From assembly GCA_963717135.1 (NCBI GenBank), contig CAVQVN010000009.1, positions 1,488,001-1,552,000 on the forward strand: 64,000 bases of DNA, written 5' to 3'. This DNA is from UBA4744 sp963717135. Lineage in GTDB: Bacteria; Actinomycetota; Acidimicrobiia; Spongiisociales; UBA4744. Numbering within the stretch: the first letter of the stretch is position 1; each line of letters starts with the position of its first letter. Under the pieces are notes generated by a model. That model had not been told where the DNA came from. It made no database searches and saw nothing but the letters and a program-made list of their open reading frames with translations. The position numbers and the translations under genes are program-made. This document shows positions 1 through 8,670 of the stretch, one piece after another.

Positions 1-491
1 TTCTCGACCGGCCCCGAAACCAGAAGTACATCGATGATGTCCGACGGGCGGGCGCCCGGATCCGACTGATCCGCGACGGCGATGTGTCCGGAGCCATTTC
101 CACAGTCCGGGAGGAAACCGGCATCGACATCCTGCTGGGGATCGGCGGATCACCCGAGGCGGTGATCGCCGCATCCGCTTTGATCTGCATGGGTGGAGAA
201 ATCCAATGCAAGCTCTGGCCTCGCGATGAGAGCGAAAAGGAGTACGCCCTGGAGAACGATCTCGATCTCCAACAAGTCCTCACAACCAAAGACCTGGTCG
301 ATTCCGACAACGTGTTCTTCGCCGCCACCGGGGTCACCGACGGCGAGCTGGTCGATGGAGTCGACTACTATGCCAACGGAGCACGCACGCATTCGGTGGT
401 CATGCGTTCGAGGACCGGGTCGATCCGTTTCATCGAAACCCACCACGACTTGCGGAAGCTGCGGACCATGAGCGCAGTGGAATACGGATAG
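1..491 (+). CDS. glpX: Class II fructose-1,6-bisphosphatase, 3' end (partial)
   Basis: This is the C-terminal part of a GlpX-type fructose-1,6-bisphosphatase, the gluconeogenic enzyme converting fructose-1,6-bisphosphate to fructose-6-phosphate in the cytosol. The reading frame is open from the first bases, so the gene starts outside the window. Family blocks visible are DGDVSGA, the GIGGSPEAVIAASAL segment, the GGEIQ..LWP strand, and DNVFFAATGVTDG followed by a VDGVDYY segment. The protein ends at a TAG just before a heptamer-repeat region. Identity is secure; only the N-terminal catalytic half is missing because of the window edge. Confidence 0.95.
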   Translation, partial: LDRPRNQKYIDDVRRAGARIRLIRDGDVSGAISTVREETGIDILLGIGGSPEAVIAASALICMGGEIQCKLWPRDESEKEYALENDLDLQQVLTTKDLVDSDNVFFAATGVTDGELVDGVDYYANGARTHSVVMRSRTGSIRFIETHHDLRKLRTMSAVEYG

Positions 492-505
492 CGAGCTTCG
501 CTCGC
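491..505. repeat. GAGC/GCTC mini-hairpin
   Basis: A perfect 6-bp stem (GCGAGC, GCTCGC) with a TTC loop overlaps the glpX stop. The same 'GAGCTTCGCTCGC' word recurs directly after the ABC permease (11281-11295) and in modified form at 40334-40350, each time beside a heptamer array. It may act as a weak terminator or as part of the dispersed repeat. Confidence 0.55.
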
Positions 506-600
506 AGTTGTGAGTAGTCAGTCGCTCGCCCGAGGCTCGCTTTCAGTTCTTAGTCGGTGGCAGTGACTGAGGACTGATGACTGACTACTGACAACTCCCT
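506..600. repeat. Heptamer array, ACTGANN class
   Basis: Five units in register at 566-600 read ACTGAGG, ACTGATG, ACTGACT, ACTGACA, ACTCCCT. An inverted partial copy lies at 506-526 (reverse strand ACTGACT, ACTCACA, ACT). The array fills the whole gap between the convergent glpX and HAD genes. It belongs to a family present at about nine sites in this window. Confidence 0.85.
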
Positions 601-1260
601 CTAAATCGCTCCCCCTACACGTAGCGCCTCCACCAACGACTCCACCACCGGCACACCGGCTGCCTTGAGCTGATCGGCGGGGTGGGCGCCGCTGGTATAG
701 AGCACGCAGTTGAGACCGAGAGCCGAAGCTGCGTCGGCGTCGTCCAGCGCATCCCCGACTATCAGAATCTCCGAAGGGACGGTCTGTCCGGCCAGGTCCT
801 CATCGACGGCCAGCAGGTGCCGGGCCAGATACTCCTGTTTGCGATCACCGGGGGTCCCCCGCAACCCGTCAATCCGAACCAGGAACTTGCTCAATCCGCG
901 GCGATCAACTTGCGGAACCAATTCATCGTGCCAGTACATCGATAGCAGGGACTGGCTCAACCCGCCTTCCTGGGCGGCCGTCAGGGCTTCCAGCGCGTCG
1001 TCGGCCAAATCTGCCGAATCCACCCGACGACGGTAGGAGGCGTGAAAGGCTCGATCGAAAGCCAACCATTCGGATTGTTGGATCTCCCGCCCGAGCAACC
1101 GCTCATAAAAGAGGAGTACGGGACGTGTGTAGTTCGCCCCGTACTCCTCAATTGTGATCGGCCGGCGATCTACCATCGCCAGCGTGTCGTTGACGGCCGC
1201 CACGACGACGGCGACGTCGTCGAGCAGTGTTCCGTTCCAGTCCCAGACGATGTGGTGCAC
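601..1260 (-). CDS. HAD-family phosphatase (phosphoglycolate phosphatase-like)
   Basis: A 219-residue haloacid-dehalogenase hydrolase. Motif I near the N-terminus reads DWNGTLLDD; the nucleophile Asp is present and the usual second Asp is Asn, a variant common in this subgroup. Motif III/IV is represented by the Lys/Arg-containing GDRKQEY region and ILIVGDALDDADAA near residues 165-178. A helical cap lies between residues 15 and 100. The start is GTG with no clear Shine-Dalgarno sequence. Substrate cannot be read from sequence; phosphoglycolate or a similar small phosphate ester is a family-level guess. It ends convergently with glpX. Confidence 0.85.
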   Translation of the reverse strand: MHHIVWDWNGTLLDDVAVVVAAVNDTLAMVDRRPITIEEYGANYTRPVLLFYERLLGREIQQSEWLAFDRAFHASYRRRVDSADLADDALEALTAAQEGGLSQSLLSMYWHDELVPQVDRRGLSKFLVRIDGLRGTPGDRKQEYLARHLLAVDEDLAGQTVPSEILIVGDALDDADAASALGLNCVLYTSGAHPADQLKAAGVPVVESLVEALRVGGAI

Positions 1261-1343
1261 CGTCGGGACATTAGGGAGTTCAATCCCAAGAGGCGGCCCG
1301 GCGATTGTCGCCAGACCGCCCCGGAAACGGCTCTGTCGGTTTC

Positions 1344-1637
1344 TTACTCGGCTACGCGGTCCTTCAGGCCCTTGGCCGGACGGAACTTCGCGTGCTTCTT
1401 GGCTGCGATCTGGATCGCGGCACCGGTGGCCGGGTTACGGCCGACGCGGGCCTTGCTCCGGCTGGTGTAGAAGGTGCCGAAACCTGAGACACGCACTTCA
1501 CGATCGGCATCGAGCTCGACAGCGATGATGCCCTTGCCGGGGTCACTGCTGAAGATCGCATCGATCACTTCCGCGGCCTTCGCCTTGGACAGATCGGTCT
1601 TCTTCGCAAGCTTGTCCGCCATCTCGGTTTTGTTCAC
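1344..1637 (-). CDS. hup: HU-family nucleoid DNA-binding protein
   Basis: A 97-residue HU/IHF-fold protein that bends DNA. I start it at GTG 1637 (VNKTEMADKL), the normal HU N-terminus, with a good Shine-Dalgarno sequence (gaggggagg) just upstream; the longer upstream reading is not HU-like. The DNA-binding arm signature GRNPATG and the preceding FGTF core strand are present. It lacks the long lysine/alanine-rich tail of mycobacterial and streptomycete HupB/HupS, so it is a short, classical HU. Single-gene unit with its own leader of about 120 bp. Confidence 0.96.
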   Translation of the reverse strand: MNKTEMADKLAKKTDLSKAKAAEVIDAIFSSDPGKGIIAVELDADREVRVSGFGTFYTSRSKARVGRNPATGAAIQIAAKKHAKFRPAKGLKDRVAE

Positions 1638-1761
1638 TCCGCCTCCCCTCGTTACTGCGGCCGGCATCTCCGGCTTTCGCGTGGGTACCGCAATCATGCG
1701 GTGTAGGAAAAACTACAGGGTTTTCGGAGCTTTTCCGAGGATTGTCGTCGACATCCTCCGG

Positions 1762-2874
1762 TCAATGACCCGCTTCGGTCGTCTCCATGAGCTGCTCGAA
1801 GCGCGTGTCGTAGGTGTCTGCGAGCGTACTCCACCCGAACCTGGACATGGCCCGAACGAGTTCGGAGGACATCGAGTGCACTTCTGATCGATGAGTGAGC
1901 GCCCATCGAAGCTGGTCGACCAGCACTTCGTCATCGTCGTACAAGCACGCCCGGTGGTAGTCACTTGGGATCAACTCCGGGTAGGAAAGCCGGTTGGGCA
2001 GAACCGGGAACGCGCCGGCGGCAATCGCCTCGACCACCGCTACACCGAAGAACTCATGAAAGGCCGTGCTGACAACTACATCAGCCCGGGACAGCAACCC
2101 AAGATAGGCCTCGTCGGGCGAAAACCCCTGGTAGATGAGGCGTTTTCCCAGCCGCTGCTCTGCTTCGGCGAACTCCTCGGGGACGTTGCGGAAATTCTCG
2201 CCGGCGAGTATCACCTCGAACTCGAGTCCTTCATCCATCAATCGATAGAGAGCACCGAAGAAGGCTTCGGGGTTCTTGTCGTACTCCCATCGCTGGTTCC
2301 ACAGGACAACCGGCGGGCCATCAGCCTCTCTCCGTTCGACAAGCCGCTCCAGGTCGATCCCCACCGGCAGAACCTCCGATCGAGCCCGGACCGGCGGGAT
2401 CGAATCGACGTGAGTGAAGTCCGGCAGGCTTCCGAGCAACCCGGGCAACACCGAGTAGAACTCCTCTAGGTGGTACTGAGAATTGAACAACACTAAATCG
2501 GCCGCGACCGTGCTCAACCAATTGGAGAACCCATACGAATGGTCGATATTGGCTCCCGGTGGCGGCGGGTAGGTGATCTGGTTCTCATGCATATAGAGGG
2601 CGACCGCCGGCCGACCCACCACGTCCCGGGTGAGACCAAGGAAGGTCGGGAGGTCGAGCATGTCGGAGGCAAGCAGCAAGTCCGGTCGACCTCGATCGGC
2701 GATCAGATCGCTGGTCCGTTCCGCCAGCGTCAGCGCGGCACCCCGCATCCGCCACTTCCAGAACCGGGCCGGAAGGGTAAGCAGGTCTACCTCATGGGCG
2801 CTGGTCCTGGCGTACCCCTCTGCCCAAGCCGCATGCGACCCGCCGAAGTAAGGCTCGACAAGCAGGATTCTCAC
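1762..2874 (-). CDS. GTDC1/DUF3524-type glycosyltransferase (tRNA-queuosine mannosyltransferase-like)
   Basis: A 370-residue two-domain glycosyltransferase. The N-terminal half matches the DUF3524 domain: EPYFGGSHAAW at the start, TLPARFWKWRMRGAAL near residue 35, MHENQITYP near 94, and the GFSNWLSTVAADLVLFNS block. The C-terminal half is a GT4-like Rossmann domain with NQRWEYDKNPE and the nucleotide-sugar segment EFFGVAVVEAIAAG around 270. The vertebrate member GTDC1 (QTMAN) mannosylates queuosine in tRNA-Asp; whether bacterial members do so is not established by this sequence. The start is GTG with a weak ribosome-binding site. No other tRNA-modification gene is adjacent. Confidence 0.8.
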   Translation of the reverse strand: MRILLVEPYFGGSHAAWAEGYARTSAHEVDLLTLPARFWKWRMRGAALTLAERTSDLIADRGRPDLLLASDMLDLPTFLGLTRDVVGRPAVALYMHENQITYPPPPGANIDHSYGFSNWLSTVAADLVLFNSQYHLEEFYSVLPGLLGSLPDFTHVDSIPPVRARSEVLPVGIDLERLVERREADGPPVVLWNQRWEYDKNPEAFFGALYRLMDEGLEFEVILAGENFRNVPEEFAEAEQRLGKRLIYQGFSPDEAYLGLLSRADVVVSTAFHEFFGVAVVEAIAAGAFPVLPNRLSYPELIPSDYHRACLYDDDEVLVDQLRWALTHRSEVHSMSSELVRAMSRFGWSTLADTYDTRFEQLMETTEAGH

Positions 2875-2907
2875 AAGAGGAAGTTAGCCGTCGGCCACGT
2901 GGTCTCA

Positions 2908-3050
2908 CCCCTGAAAGGGGGGAGAAACGCCGTCGCCAAATGCGACGGCGCAGAGGGGGGTCAAGCGACAGCCAGACGGTGTCGCGGCAGCGCTTGACCC
3001 CCATCCCCCTCGCTCTGCTCGGGTACTTCCCCCTTCCAGGGGGAAGTCGT
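2908..3050. repeat. C-rich palindromic intergenic element, copy 1
   Basis: About 143 bp bounded by inverted C/G runs (CCCCTGAAAGGGG and CCCCCTTCCAGGGGG). Inside are a variable hairpin (CGCCGTCGC...GCGACGGCG) and a conserved core with GGGTCAAGCGACAGCCAGAC and CCATCCCCCTCG. The same architecture recurs at 8671-8810 and, partly reverse-complemented, at 18258-18460. It fills the gap downstream of the GNAT-like gene. Confidence 0.8.
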
Positions 3051-3054
3051 TTCG

Positions 3055-4182
3055 CTACAGCTTCTTCCGGTATACCCGGTGGTTCTTGTGCGGCACGCCG
3101 CCGATCTTGACCAGGTCGCTGCGCATTTTGACCGCGGACTCGGCGATCTGCGTCAATTCGTATCTTTTGAAGCCGGCCGCTTTGAAGGTCGCCACGATCT
3201 CGGAATAGAGCAACGCGTTTCCTCCCCGTTTCTGGAACTCGGGCAGAATTCCGATGCCGTTGGCGACTACCCAATCCTTGGTGCGCATCGCCCGGAGCAG
3301 ATGCAACACCCCAAACGGGAGCAGCCTCCCTCCCGCTTTTTGCATCCCGCCCGACATGTCGGGGAACGCGAGCAGAAAACCAACGATCCGTTCCTCCTGG
3401 GTGATGAGTTTGATGAGATCGGGACGGACCACCACCATGATGTTGGCAACGATGAAGTCGACCTCCGCGTCGGTCAGCGGTACGTACTCCCAGTTGTCAA
3501 CAAACGAGTTGTTGTAGGCCCGGGCGATTCGCTCCGCCCACTCCCGAATCTCCTTCTTGGAGGAGAACCTCTTGATGGTCAGCCCGCCGCGTTCTTTGGT
3601 TCGGGCAGCCACCATCTGGATCCGCTCATCGAGATCCCAGTTACTGGCGTCGATGATGTGGGTGATGAAATCGACTTCCTTCTTGAAGCCTGCCCTGGTT
3701 GCCATATCGACGTAGTAGGGCGGGTTGTAGTTGAGCATGTTCATCGTCTGCCGGTGCTCGAAACCCTTTTCGAGGAGTCCGTACGCATCAAACGGCCCGA
3801 AGCCCTTGGGCCCGACAACCGCGTTCAAGCCCCGGCTGGCCGCCCACTCGAACGCGGCGGAGAACAACTCCTGGGCTGCTTCCGGGTCGTCGACACATTC
3901 GAATAGATAGAACTGAGCCTCCCGGGTCTTGTGGTACTCGTTGTATCTCGTGTTCTCCAGGGCGGCGATCCGACCCACGTCATGCCCGTCCCGGACCGCA
4001 ATGAAGAAATCGGCCTGAGAATGCTCGTAGAAGGGGTGTTTGCGCGGGTTGAGCATGGCATTGATGTCCAGGCGAATCGGCGGAACCCAATTGGGATAAC
4101 CGGCGTAGATCCGGTAGCCGATGTTGACAAACCGACGCACTTGACCGCGTCGGGATGTGTCCACCTTCGCGATCTTCAGCAT
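3055..4182 (-). CDS. GNAT-fold acyltransferase-like protein, function unknown
   Basis: A 375-residue protein with two acyl-CoA N-acyltransferase-like halves. The segment VRRFVNIGYRIYAGYPNWVPP opens it, and a GNAT-like acceptor/AcCoA stretch with VANGIGILPEFQKRGGNALL lies around residues 310-330. I use ATG 4182, which has a GGAGG ribosome-binding site; an upstream extension would overlap the neighbouring gene. It is third in an operon behind an LpxL-like acyltransferase and a CDP-alcohol phosphatidyltransferase. That context suggests it acts on a lipid head group or amine-bearing lipid, but no substrate can be assigned. Confidence 0.7.
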   Translation of the reverse strand: MLKIAKVDTSRRGQVRRFVNIGYRIYAGYPNWVPPIRLDINAMLNPRKHPFYEHSQADFFIAVRDGHDVGRIAALENTRYNEYHKTREAQFYLFECVDDPEAAQELFSAAFEWAASRGLNAVVGPKGFGPFDAYGLLEKGFEHRQTMNMLNYNPPYYVDMATRAGFKKEVDFITHIIDASNWDLDERIQMVAARTKERGGLTIKRFSSKKEIREWAERIARAYNNSFVDNWEYVPLTDAEVDFIVANIMVVVRPDLIKLITQEERIVGFLLAFPDMSGGMQKAGGRLLPFGVLHLLRAMRTKDWVVANGIGILPEFQKRGGNALLYSEIVATFKAAGFKRYELTQIAESAVKMRSDLVKIGGVPHKNHRVYRKKL

Positions 4183-4198
4183 GGTCCCTCCAGGTGTG

Positions 4199-4867
4199 TC
4201 ATCTTCCCGCCCTGGCCAACTGACGCGCTTCGATCGTCGTCGAAACAAGGAACACCACAATCAGCGCTGCTCCTAGGCCACCGATGGCGAAGTCGTAAAT
4301 ACTCACGTCACCAAACCAGAGCGATACCTCGCGCACCCCAACAAAGAAGAGCACGGCATTGAAAAGAATGATGATCAGCCGTACCTCCGTGGGGCCGAAT
4401 CGCCCATATGAGATGCGAAACTCTCCGGTGACGTAGGTACGGACATACACGAGCACCGACATGAGAAGGTACCCGATCAGGGCCACCGCGGCAATCTCAA
4501 ACGTGACGTAGGGCGACAACCCGAGACCGAACACGATCAGCGTTTCGCTTACAGCATCCATCGTGTGGTCGATGAAAAACCCGAATTTGGGCCGCTCGAT
4601 CTTGCGATAACGGGCCAGGGTGCCGTCGAGGCTGTCACCGAACCAGTTGATCACGAGTCCCAGGCTGGCCAGCCATAGAAAAGCGGCGGCCGAGGAACTA
4701 GCCCAGTACCCGGCGAAGGTCATCAGGGAACCAATGATGCCGATGGTGGTCAGCACATCCGGGGTGACCCGGCGAGGCATGTGCTCCGCCAGCCATTGGA
4801 GCGCAGGTCGCTCGAGTGGGCCGAGCAGGATGTCGTTGACTCGCGCGTGGGGCTTGGGCTCGCTCAT
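4199..4867 (-). CDS. CDP-alcohol phosphatidyltransferase
   Basis: A 222-residue integral membrane enzyme that transfers a phosphatidyl group from CDP-diacylglycerol to an alcohol acceptor. The diagnostic motif D-x2-DG-x2-AR-x9-G-x3-D-x3-D is complete (GDSLDGTLAR...GFFIDHTMD), roughly residues 77-104. About six hydrophobic segments follow. I start at ATG 4867, which overlaps the upstream stop as ATGA and has a GGAGGAG site. The acceptor (inositol phosphate, glycerol phosphate or other) is not decidable from motifs. Translational coupling to the LpxL-like gene implies joint work on one lipid. Confidence 0.88.
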   Translation of the reverse strand: MSEPKPHARVNDILLGPLERPALQWLAEHMPRRVTPDVLTTIGIIGSLMTFAGYWASSSAAAFLWLASLGLVINWFGDSLDGTLARYRKIERPKFGFFIDHTMDAVSETLIVFGLGLSPYVTFEIAAVALIGYLLMSVLVYVRTYVTGEFRISYGRFGPTEVRLIIILFNAVLFFVGVREVSLWFGDVSIYDFAIGGLGAALIVVFLVSTTIEARQLARAGR

Positions 4868-5799
4868 GCACCCTCCTCCGGTGCAACATCGAAGGCCTTC
4901 CGGGTTTTCGAATCTCGCGGCCAGAGCGGGAAGAACATCAGCCATTGATCGGGATTTGCCCGGATGACAACCTCCGCCTGGGCGAGTATCAAAGAAGTCA
5001 CATGATCGACGTCTCCGGGCGGGTCGGCACAATCGATTGGCTCGTTGTAATGGACTTCGTATCGCCCTTCCGGAGTTCGGATCACCCAGACGAAGAAGAG
5101 CAAAGCACCGGTTGCCAGAGCCATCCGGGCATACCCATTCCAGAGACGGGTCGGTCGGTTGAAAAGGACGACTTCGCTGGCTTTGCGCCCCGGCGGAACC
5201 GGGCGATCAACCGCGGTGAACACGATGCCACCCGACTCGAGGCGGGCCTCCGCCTCGATCATGGCCTCCTTGGAGGCCGGGGTCATCACGAGTCCGTGGT
5301 CCGACCGCATTTCGTTGACCAACCGGTAGCCGGGCGGTGGTGCCGCATATGAGATCACTTGCACCTCAAAATCGGTTGCGGTGATCGAAACCCCCACCAG
5401 GTCGAGCGCCCCCACGTGCGCGGAAACACCCAGCATTCCCCGCCCGTCGCGGCGCGCCTTCTCGAGCATTTCGAGAAGATCAGGAGGGATGGGTGCCAGT
5501 TCGCCGAGCGCTTCCCGACCGTGCGCCACCTTGTGGAAGAACTCAAAACCGGCCATCCCCGCGTGGTACAGGACTCGGGCAACGTGGCGGTTCAGGGTCG
5601 GATCATCCTCCGGTGTGTCGAGAACCACCGACAAGTTCGACTTGATTGCCGAGACCATACGAGAGTTCCGGCGACGAGCCGAGAGTCTGGTGATACCGCT
5701 GATGCCGGCCGAGGCAAGACCGGGAGGGATCACCTTCCCGAACCAGACTGCCGTCCGTAGACCTCTGTCCGTGTTGAGAAAATCCTGGAGGCGGCTCAC
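4864..5799 (-). CDS. LpxL/PatA-type lysophospholipid acyltransferase
   Basis: A 311-residue membrane-bound acyltransferase of the LpxL/HtrB family. The catalytic H-x4-D motif is HVGALD around residue 127, and later blocks FTAVDRPVPPGRK and WLMFFPLWPR fit the family. Since this looks like an actinobacterium without lipid A, the closest role is acylation of a phosphatidylinositol-mannoside-type or other phospholipid, as for PatA; this is inference. It begins directly after recR on the same strand and is the first gene of the three-gene lipid operon. Confidence 0.8.
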   Translation of the reverse strand: MSRLQDFLNTDRGLRTAVWFGKVIPPGLASAGISGITRLSARRRNSRMVSAIKSNLSVVLDTPEDDPTLNRHVARVLYHAGMAGFEFFHKVAHGREALGELAPIPPDLLEMLEKARRDGRGMLGVSAHVGALDLVGVSITATDFEVQVISYAAPPPGYRLVNEMRSDHGLVMTPASKEAMIEAEARLESGGIVFTAVDRPVPPGRKASEVVLFNRPTRLWNGYARMALATGALLFFVWVIRTPEGRYEVHYNEPIDCADPPGDVDHVTSLILAQAEVVIRANPDQWLMFFPLWPRDSKTRKAFDVAPEEGA

Positions 5800-6393
5800 C
5801 TACATCTCCCGGCGGCCGACCAGTGCTCGCCCGAGGGTGAGCTCATCGGCGTAGTCGAGATCACCGCCGACCGGAAGACCGCTGGCCAGTCGGGTGACCC
5901 GCACACCCAGGGGCTTGAGCTCGCGGGCCAGGTACATGGCAGTGGCGTCACCTTCGACGGTCGGGTTGGTGGCGATGATCAGCTCCTCGATGCCCTCGTT
6001 GGTGATCCGCTCCCGCAGCTCGGCGAAATGAAGTTGACCGGGACCGACCCCACCGATCGGAGACAGAGCCCCGCCGAGTACGTGGTAGCGACCTCTGAAT
6101 TCCTGAGTCTTCTCAACAACAACGATGTCCTGGGCCCGCTCCACCACACACACGACCGAGTGGTCCCGGCGCAGATCGCGACAGATCGAGCATTCATCCG
6201 TCCCGGTGACGTTGAAACACCGAACGCAGGCTTTCACCTGGTCGCGCATGTCGGTAATGGCTTGCGCCAGGCGGGTGGCGTCGGCCCGTTCGACGTTGAG
6301 AAGATGGAAGGCCAGGCGCTGCGCGGACTTCTGGCCGATACCCGGCAGGCGGGATAGCTCGTCAATCAGCCGCTGAACCGGGCCTTCGAACAT
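5800..6393 (-). CDS. recR: Recombination mediator RecR
   Basis: A 197-residue RecR, which with RecO and RecF loads RecA on gapped DNA. It shows the N-terminal helix-hairpin-helix (LPGIGQKSAQRLAFHL), the C4 zinc finger (CVRC ... CSIC, residues about 55-70) and the Toprim domain with VVE, GGALSPI and a conserved NPTVEGDATA segment. It overlaps the upstream ebfC stop by one base (TGATG), so the two are translationally coupled. Full length for the family. Confidence 0.97.
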   Translation of the reverse strand: MFEGPVQRLIDELSRLPGIGQKSAQRLAFHLLNVERADATRLAQAITDMRDQVKACVRCFNVTGTDECSICRDLRRDHSVVCVVERAQDIVVVEKTQEFRGRYHVLGGALSPIGGVGPGQLHFAELRERITNEGIEELIIATNPTVEGDATAMYLARELKPLGVRVTRLASGLPVGGDLDYADELTLGRALVGRREM

Positions 6394-6719
6394 CAGCCCA
6401 ACAACCCGCCAAGGTCCAATCCCCCGGCTATGCCGCCCATCCCGGCTTGCACCGCATCATTGGCAGCGGCGAGAGCCTGATTGGTGGCCGCCACGACCAA
6501 ATCCCCGAGCATCTCGGCGTCCTCCGGGTCGATCACCTCAGGATCGATCTCAACCGAAACCAGCGATCCGCTCCCCGTCACGGTGGCCTTGACGACGCCA
6601 CCCCCGGCAGTGCCCTCGAACGTCTGCGAAGCCAGCTGCTCCTGGTGCTGGGCCATCTGTTCTTGCATCTGCTGCGCTTGCTGCATCAGCTTGCGCATAT
6701 CCTGTGGTCGCATTCCCAT
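6393..6719 (-). CDS. ebfC: YbaB/EbfC-family nucleoid-associated protein
   Basis: A 108-residue DNA-binding protein of the YbaB/EbfC family. A Gln-rich N-terminal helix (MRKLMQQAQQMQEQMAQHQEQL) is followed by the conserved strand block GGGVVKATVTGSGSLVSVEIDPEV and a C-terminal helix ending in a Gly-rich tail. It sits between dnaX and recR, the standard order for this locus. Its stop is fused with the recR start. Confidence 0.95.
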   Translation of the reverse strand: MGMRPQDMRKLMQQAQQMQEQMAQHQEQLASQTFEGTAGGGVVKATVTGSGSLVSVEIDPEVIDPEDAEMLGDLVVAATNQALAAANDAVQAGMGGIAGGLDLGGLLG

Positions 6720-6739
6720 GGCGGGAAGAGTAATCGAGA

Positions 6740-6805
6740 AGTTCCAGGTTCCAGGTTCCGGGTTCCAGGTTTCTCTCGTGGAACCTGAAACCTGATACTT
6801 GAAAC
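6740..6805. repeat. Heptamer arrays, GGTTCCA / AACCTGA class, inverted pair
   Basis: Between dnaX and ebfC, units AGTTCCA, GGTTCCA, GGTTCCG, GGTTCCA, GGTTTCT run at 6740-6774 with strict 7-base period. An opposed set GAACCTG, AAACCTG, ATACTTG follows at 6781-6801. The two sets are reverse complements and can pair as a hairpin across the CTCTCGTG spacer. Confidence 0.85.
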
Positions 6806-6810
6806 CGTCT

Positions 6811-8616
6811 TCAATCGTCGTCCACTATCTCTTCGATTACCTGGCCGCCGAGCAAGCCCTCGACGAGTGCATCCGGATCGGTGGCCGCCGATGGTGCCTC
6901 CAGCAGTTGATGCTTGTTCGGTAAGCCCTCCGCCGCCTCGGGTTCGGAGGAGAGGGGCCCCTCGCCGGTCATGCTTCCGGATCGGAACTGAATCCGAATC
7001 GATCCGCCGAGAAGTTCGGCGGCCCTCACCTGGACGACCTGTTGGACTAGATCATCTGCCTGAAGTTGCTCCAGGTGAAACGAGAGGTGATCGGGCAGGA
7101 GCAGCGTCACGGTCGAACCTTCGACGCTGCCCGGGCTTGCCTCTCGGAAAAGAGCCTGCCGGCGCGGACCGAGATCGTCGCGGATTCCGGCGACCAACGC
7201 CGGCCAAATGGCCTCGAATTGACCGATGGTGAGATCGGTGAGCGGCTCGATGGCGGTGGCGGCCGGCGGCGATCCGATCTCCGCCTCGTCAGGTTCGGAG
7301 GGCTCAACGAGAGAGGGTCCACCGGTGGCTCCCACCGCCGTCGTCGGTGTCTCAGCGACGGCGGCAATCTCGGCGATCCTCGGTAGGTCGTCGCCGGTTG
7401 CGGCTTCGTCGTTCGGAGGTTCCGCGATTGGTCTGGCTGCCACCGGAGGCGCCACCCCGAGCCGACGGACTCGTTGTTCTAATTGTTCGATCCGCGCCAT
7501 CATCGAGGCAGGGTCACCCGCGGTCTGCGGTCGGGTCAACTTCAGCAAGGTAATCTCGACCATCAGTCTTTCCTCGCGACCCTCCCGGAGCCTCAGCAGT
7601 GCCTCGGCGAGATGGTCGACCATTCTCAGCACGTCGGCAGCCGGAAGAACCTGGGCCACTCTGATCCATTCGTCGAGCACATCGGCCGGTTCGTCTGCAA
7701 CTTCGGCGAGATTGGGGGCGTAGTGGGCCAGGAAGACCCCTCGGAAGAAAGCGATCCCCTCGGCCACGAACCGGCGCAGATCAACGCCCTCGGCCGACAG
7801 GGCGGCCACCATCTCGATCGCCGCCCGGGCGTCTTGTTCGACCACGGCCCGGGCGAGATCGGCGTACACCTCCGAGTCGGCAAGTCCCAGGGCCCGGTTC
7901 ACTCCCCGCACCTCGACAGAACCACCACCAAGGGCGGCGACCTGTTCGAGGAGGCTCAGGGCGTCGCGGACGGATCCCCGGGCGTGGCGGGCAACGGCCG
8001 TCAGGGCGGCCGGCTCAACCTCGTATCCCTCCTTCTTGCTCAACTTGTCGATATATCCGACCAGCACTTCCACTGCAACATTGTGGAAATCGAAACGCTG
8101 GCTGCGACTGCGGATGGTGTCGAGCAGCTTGTAGGGCTCGGTGGTGGCGAGCACGAAGTGAACATGCGGTGGAGGTTCTTCCAGCGTCTTCAGAAGGGCA
8201 TTGCCGGCAGCTTTCGACAGCATGTGGGCTTCATCGAGAATGAATATGCGTTTGGCTCCGCCGACTGAAGCAACCGTCGTCACGCTCACCCGGATATCCC
8301 GTATGTCGTCGACCGAGTTGTGCGAAGCCGCATCGAGTTCGATGACGTCTAGCGAAGAACCTTCGGTTATGCCCACACACGAATTGCATGTGTTGCACGG
8401 TTCGCCGTCGTCACCAAGGTTCGTGCAATTCAATGCTTTGGCAAGAATCCTGGCGGTGGTGGTCTTGCCCGTCCCCCGGGGGCCGGCGAATAAGTAGGCG
8501 TGGGCCACTCTGTGTTCCTGGACCTCGCGTGACAGCGTTTCGGTCACATGGCCTTGGCCGATGATCTCCTCGAACCGCTGCGGTCGGTATTTCCGATAGA
8601 GAGCCTGATACTCCAC
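6811..8616 (-). CDS. dnaX: DNA polymerase III subunits gamma and tau
   Basis: Clamp-loader ATPase. Walker A GPRGTGKTTT, the zinc-binding cysteines (CTNLGDDGEPCNTCNSC), Walker B LDEAHML and sensor region LATTEPYKL are all present, followed by a long acidic/Pro-rich tau-like tail. I place the start at GTG 8616 (VEYQALYRKYRPQ), matching the usual family N-terminus. The frame is open to 8676, but those extra 20 residues lie inside a dispersed palindromic repeat and resemble nothing in DnaX. Neither start has a strong ribosome-binding site. First gene of dnaX-ebfC-recR. Confidence 0.95.
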   Translation of the reverse strand: MEYQALYRKYRPQRFEEIIGQGHVTETLSREVQEHRVAHAYLFAGPRGTGKTTTARILAKALNCTNLGDDGEPCNTCNSCVGITEGSSLDVIELDAASHNSVDDIRDIRVSVTTVASVGGAKRIFILDEAHMLSKAAGNALLKTLEEPPPHVHFVLATTEPYKLLDTIRSRSQRFDFHNVAVEVLVGYIDKLSKKEGYEVEPAALTAVARHARGSVRDALSLLEQVAALGGGSVEVRGVNRALGLADSEVYADLARAVVEQDARAAIEMVAALSAEGVDLRRFVAEGIAFFRGVFLAHYAPNLAEVADEPADVLDEWIRVAQVLPAADVLRMVDHLAEALLRLREGREERLMVEITLLKLTRPQTAGDPASMMARIEQLEQRVRRLGVAPPVAARPIAEPPNDEAATGDDLPRIAEIAAVAETPTTAVGATGGPSLVEPSEPDEAEIGSPPAATAIEPLTDLTIGQFEAIWPALVAGIRDDLGPRRQALFREASPGSVEGSTVTLLLPDHLSFHLEQLQADDLVQQVVQVRAAELLGGSIRIQFRSGSMTGEGPLSSEPEAAEGLPNKHQLLEAPSAATDPDALVEGLLGGQVIEEIVDDD

Positions 8617-8670
8617 ATCGGCGATGGTAGCGGGAGGCTCTGACGGCGGAGCCGTCGGAGCCGGCTGGCT

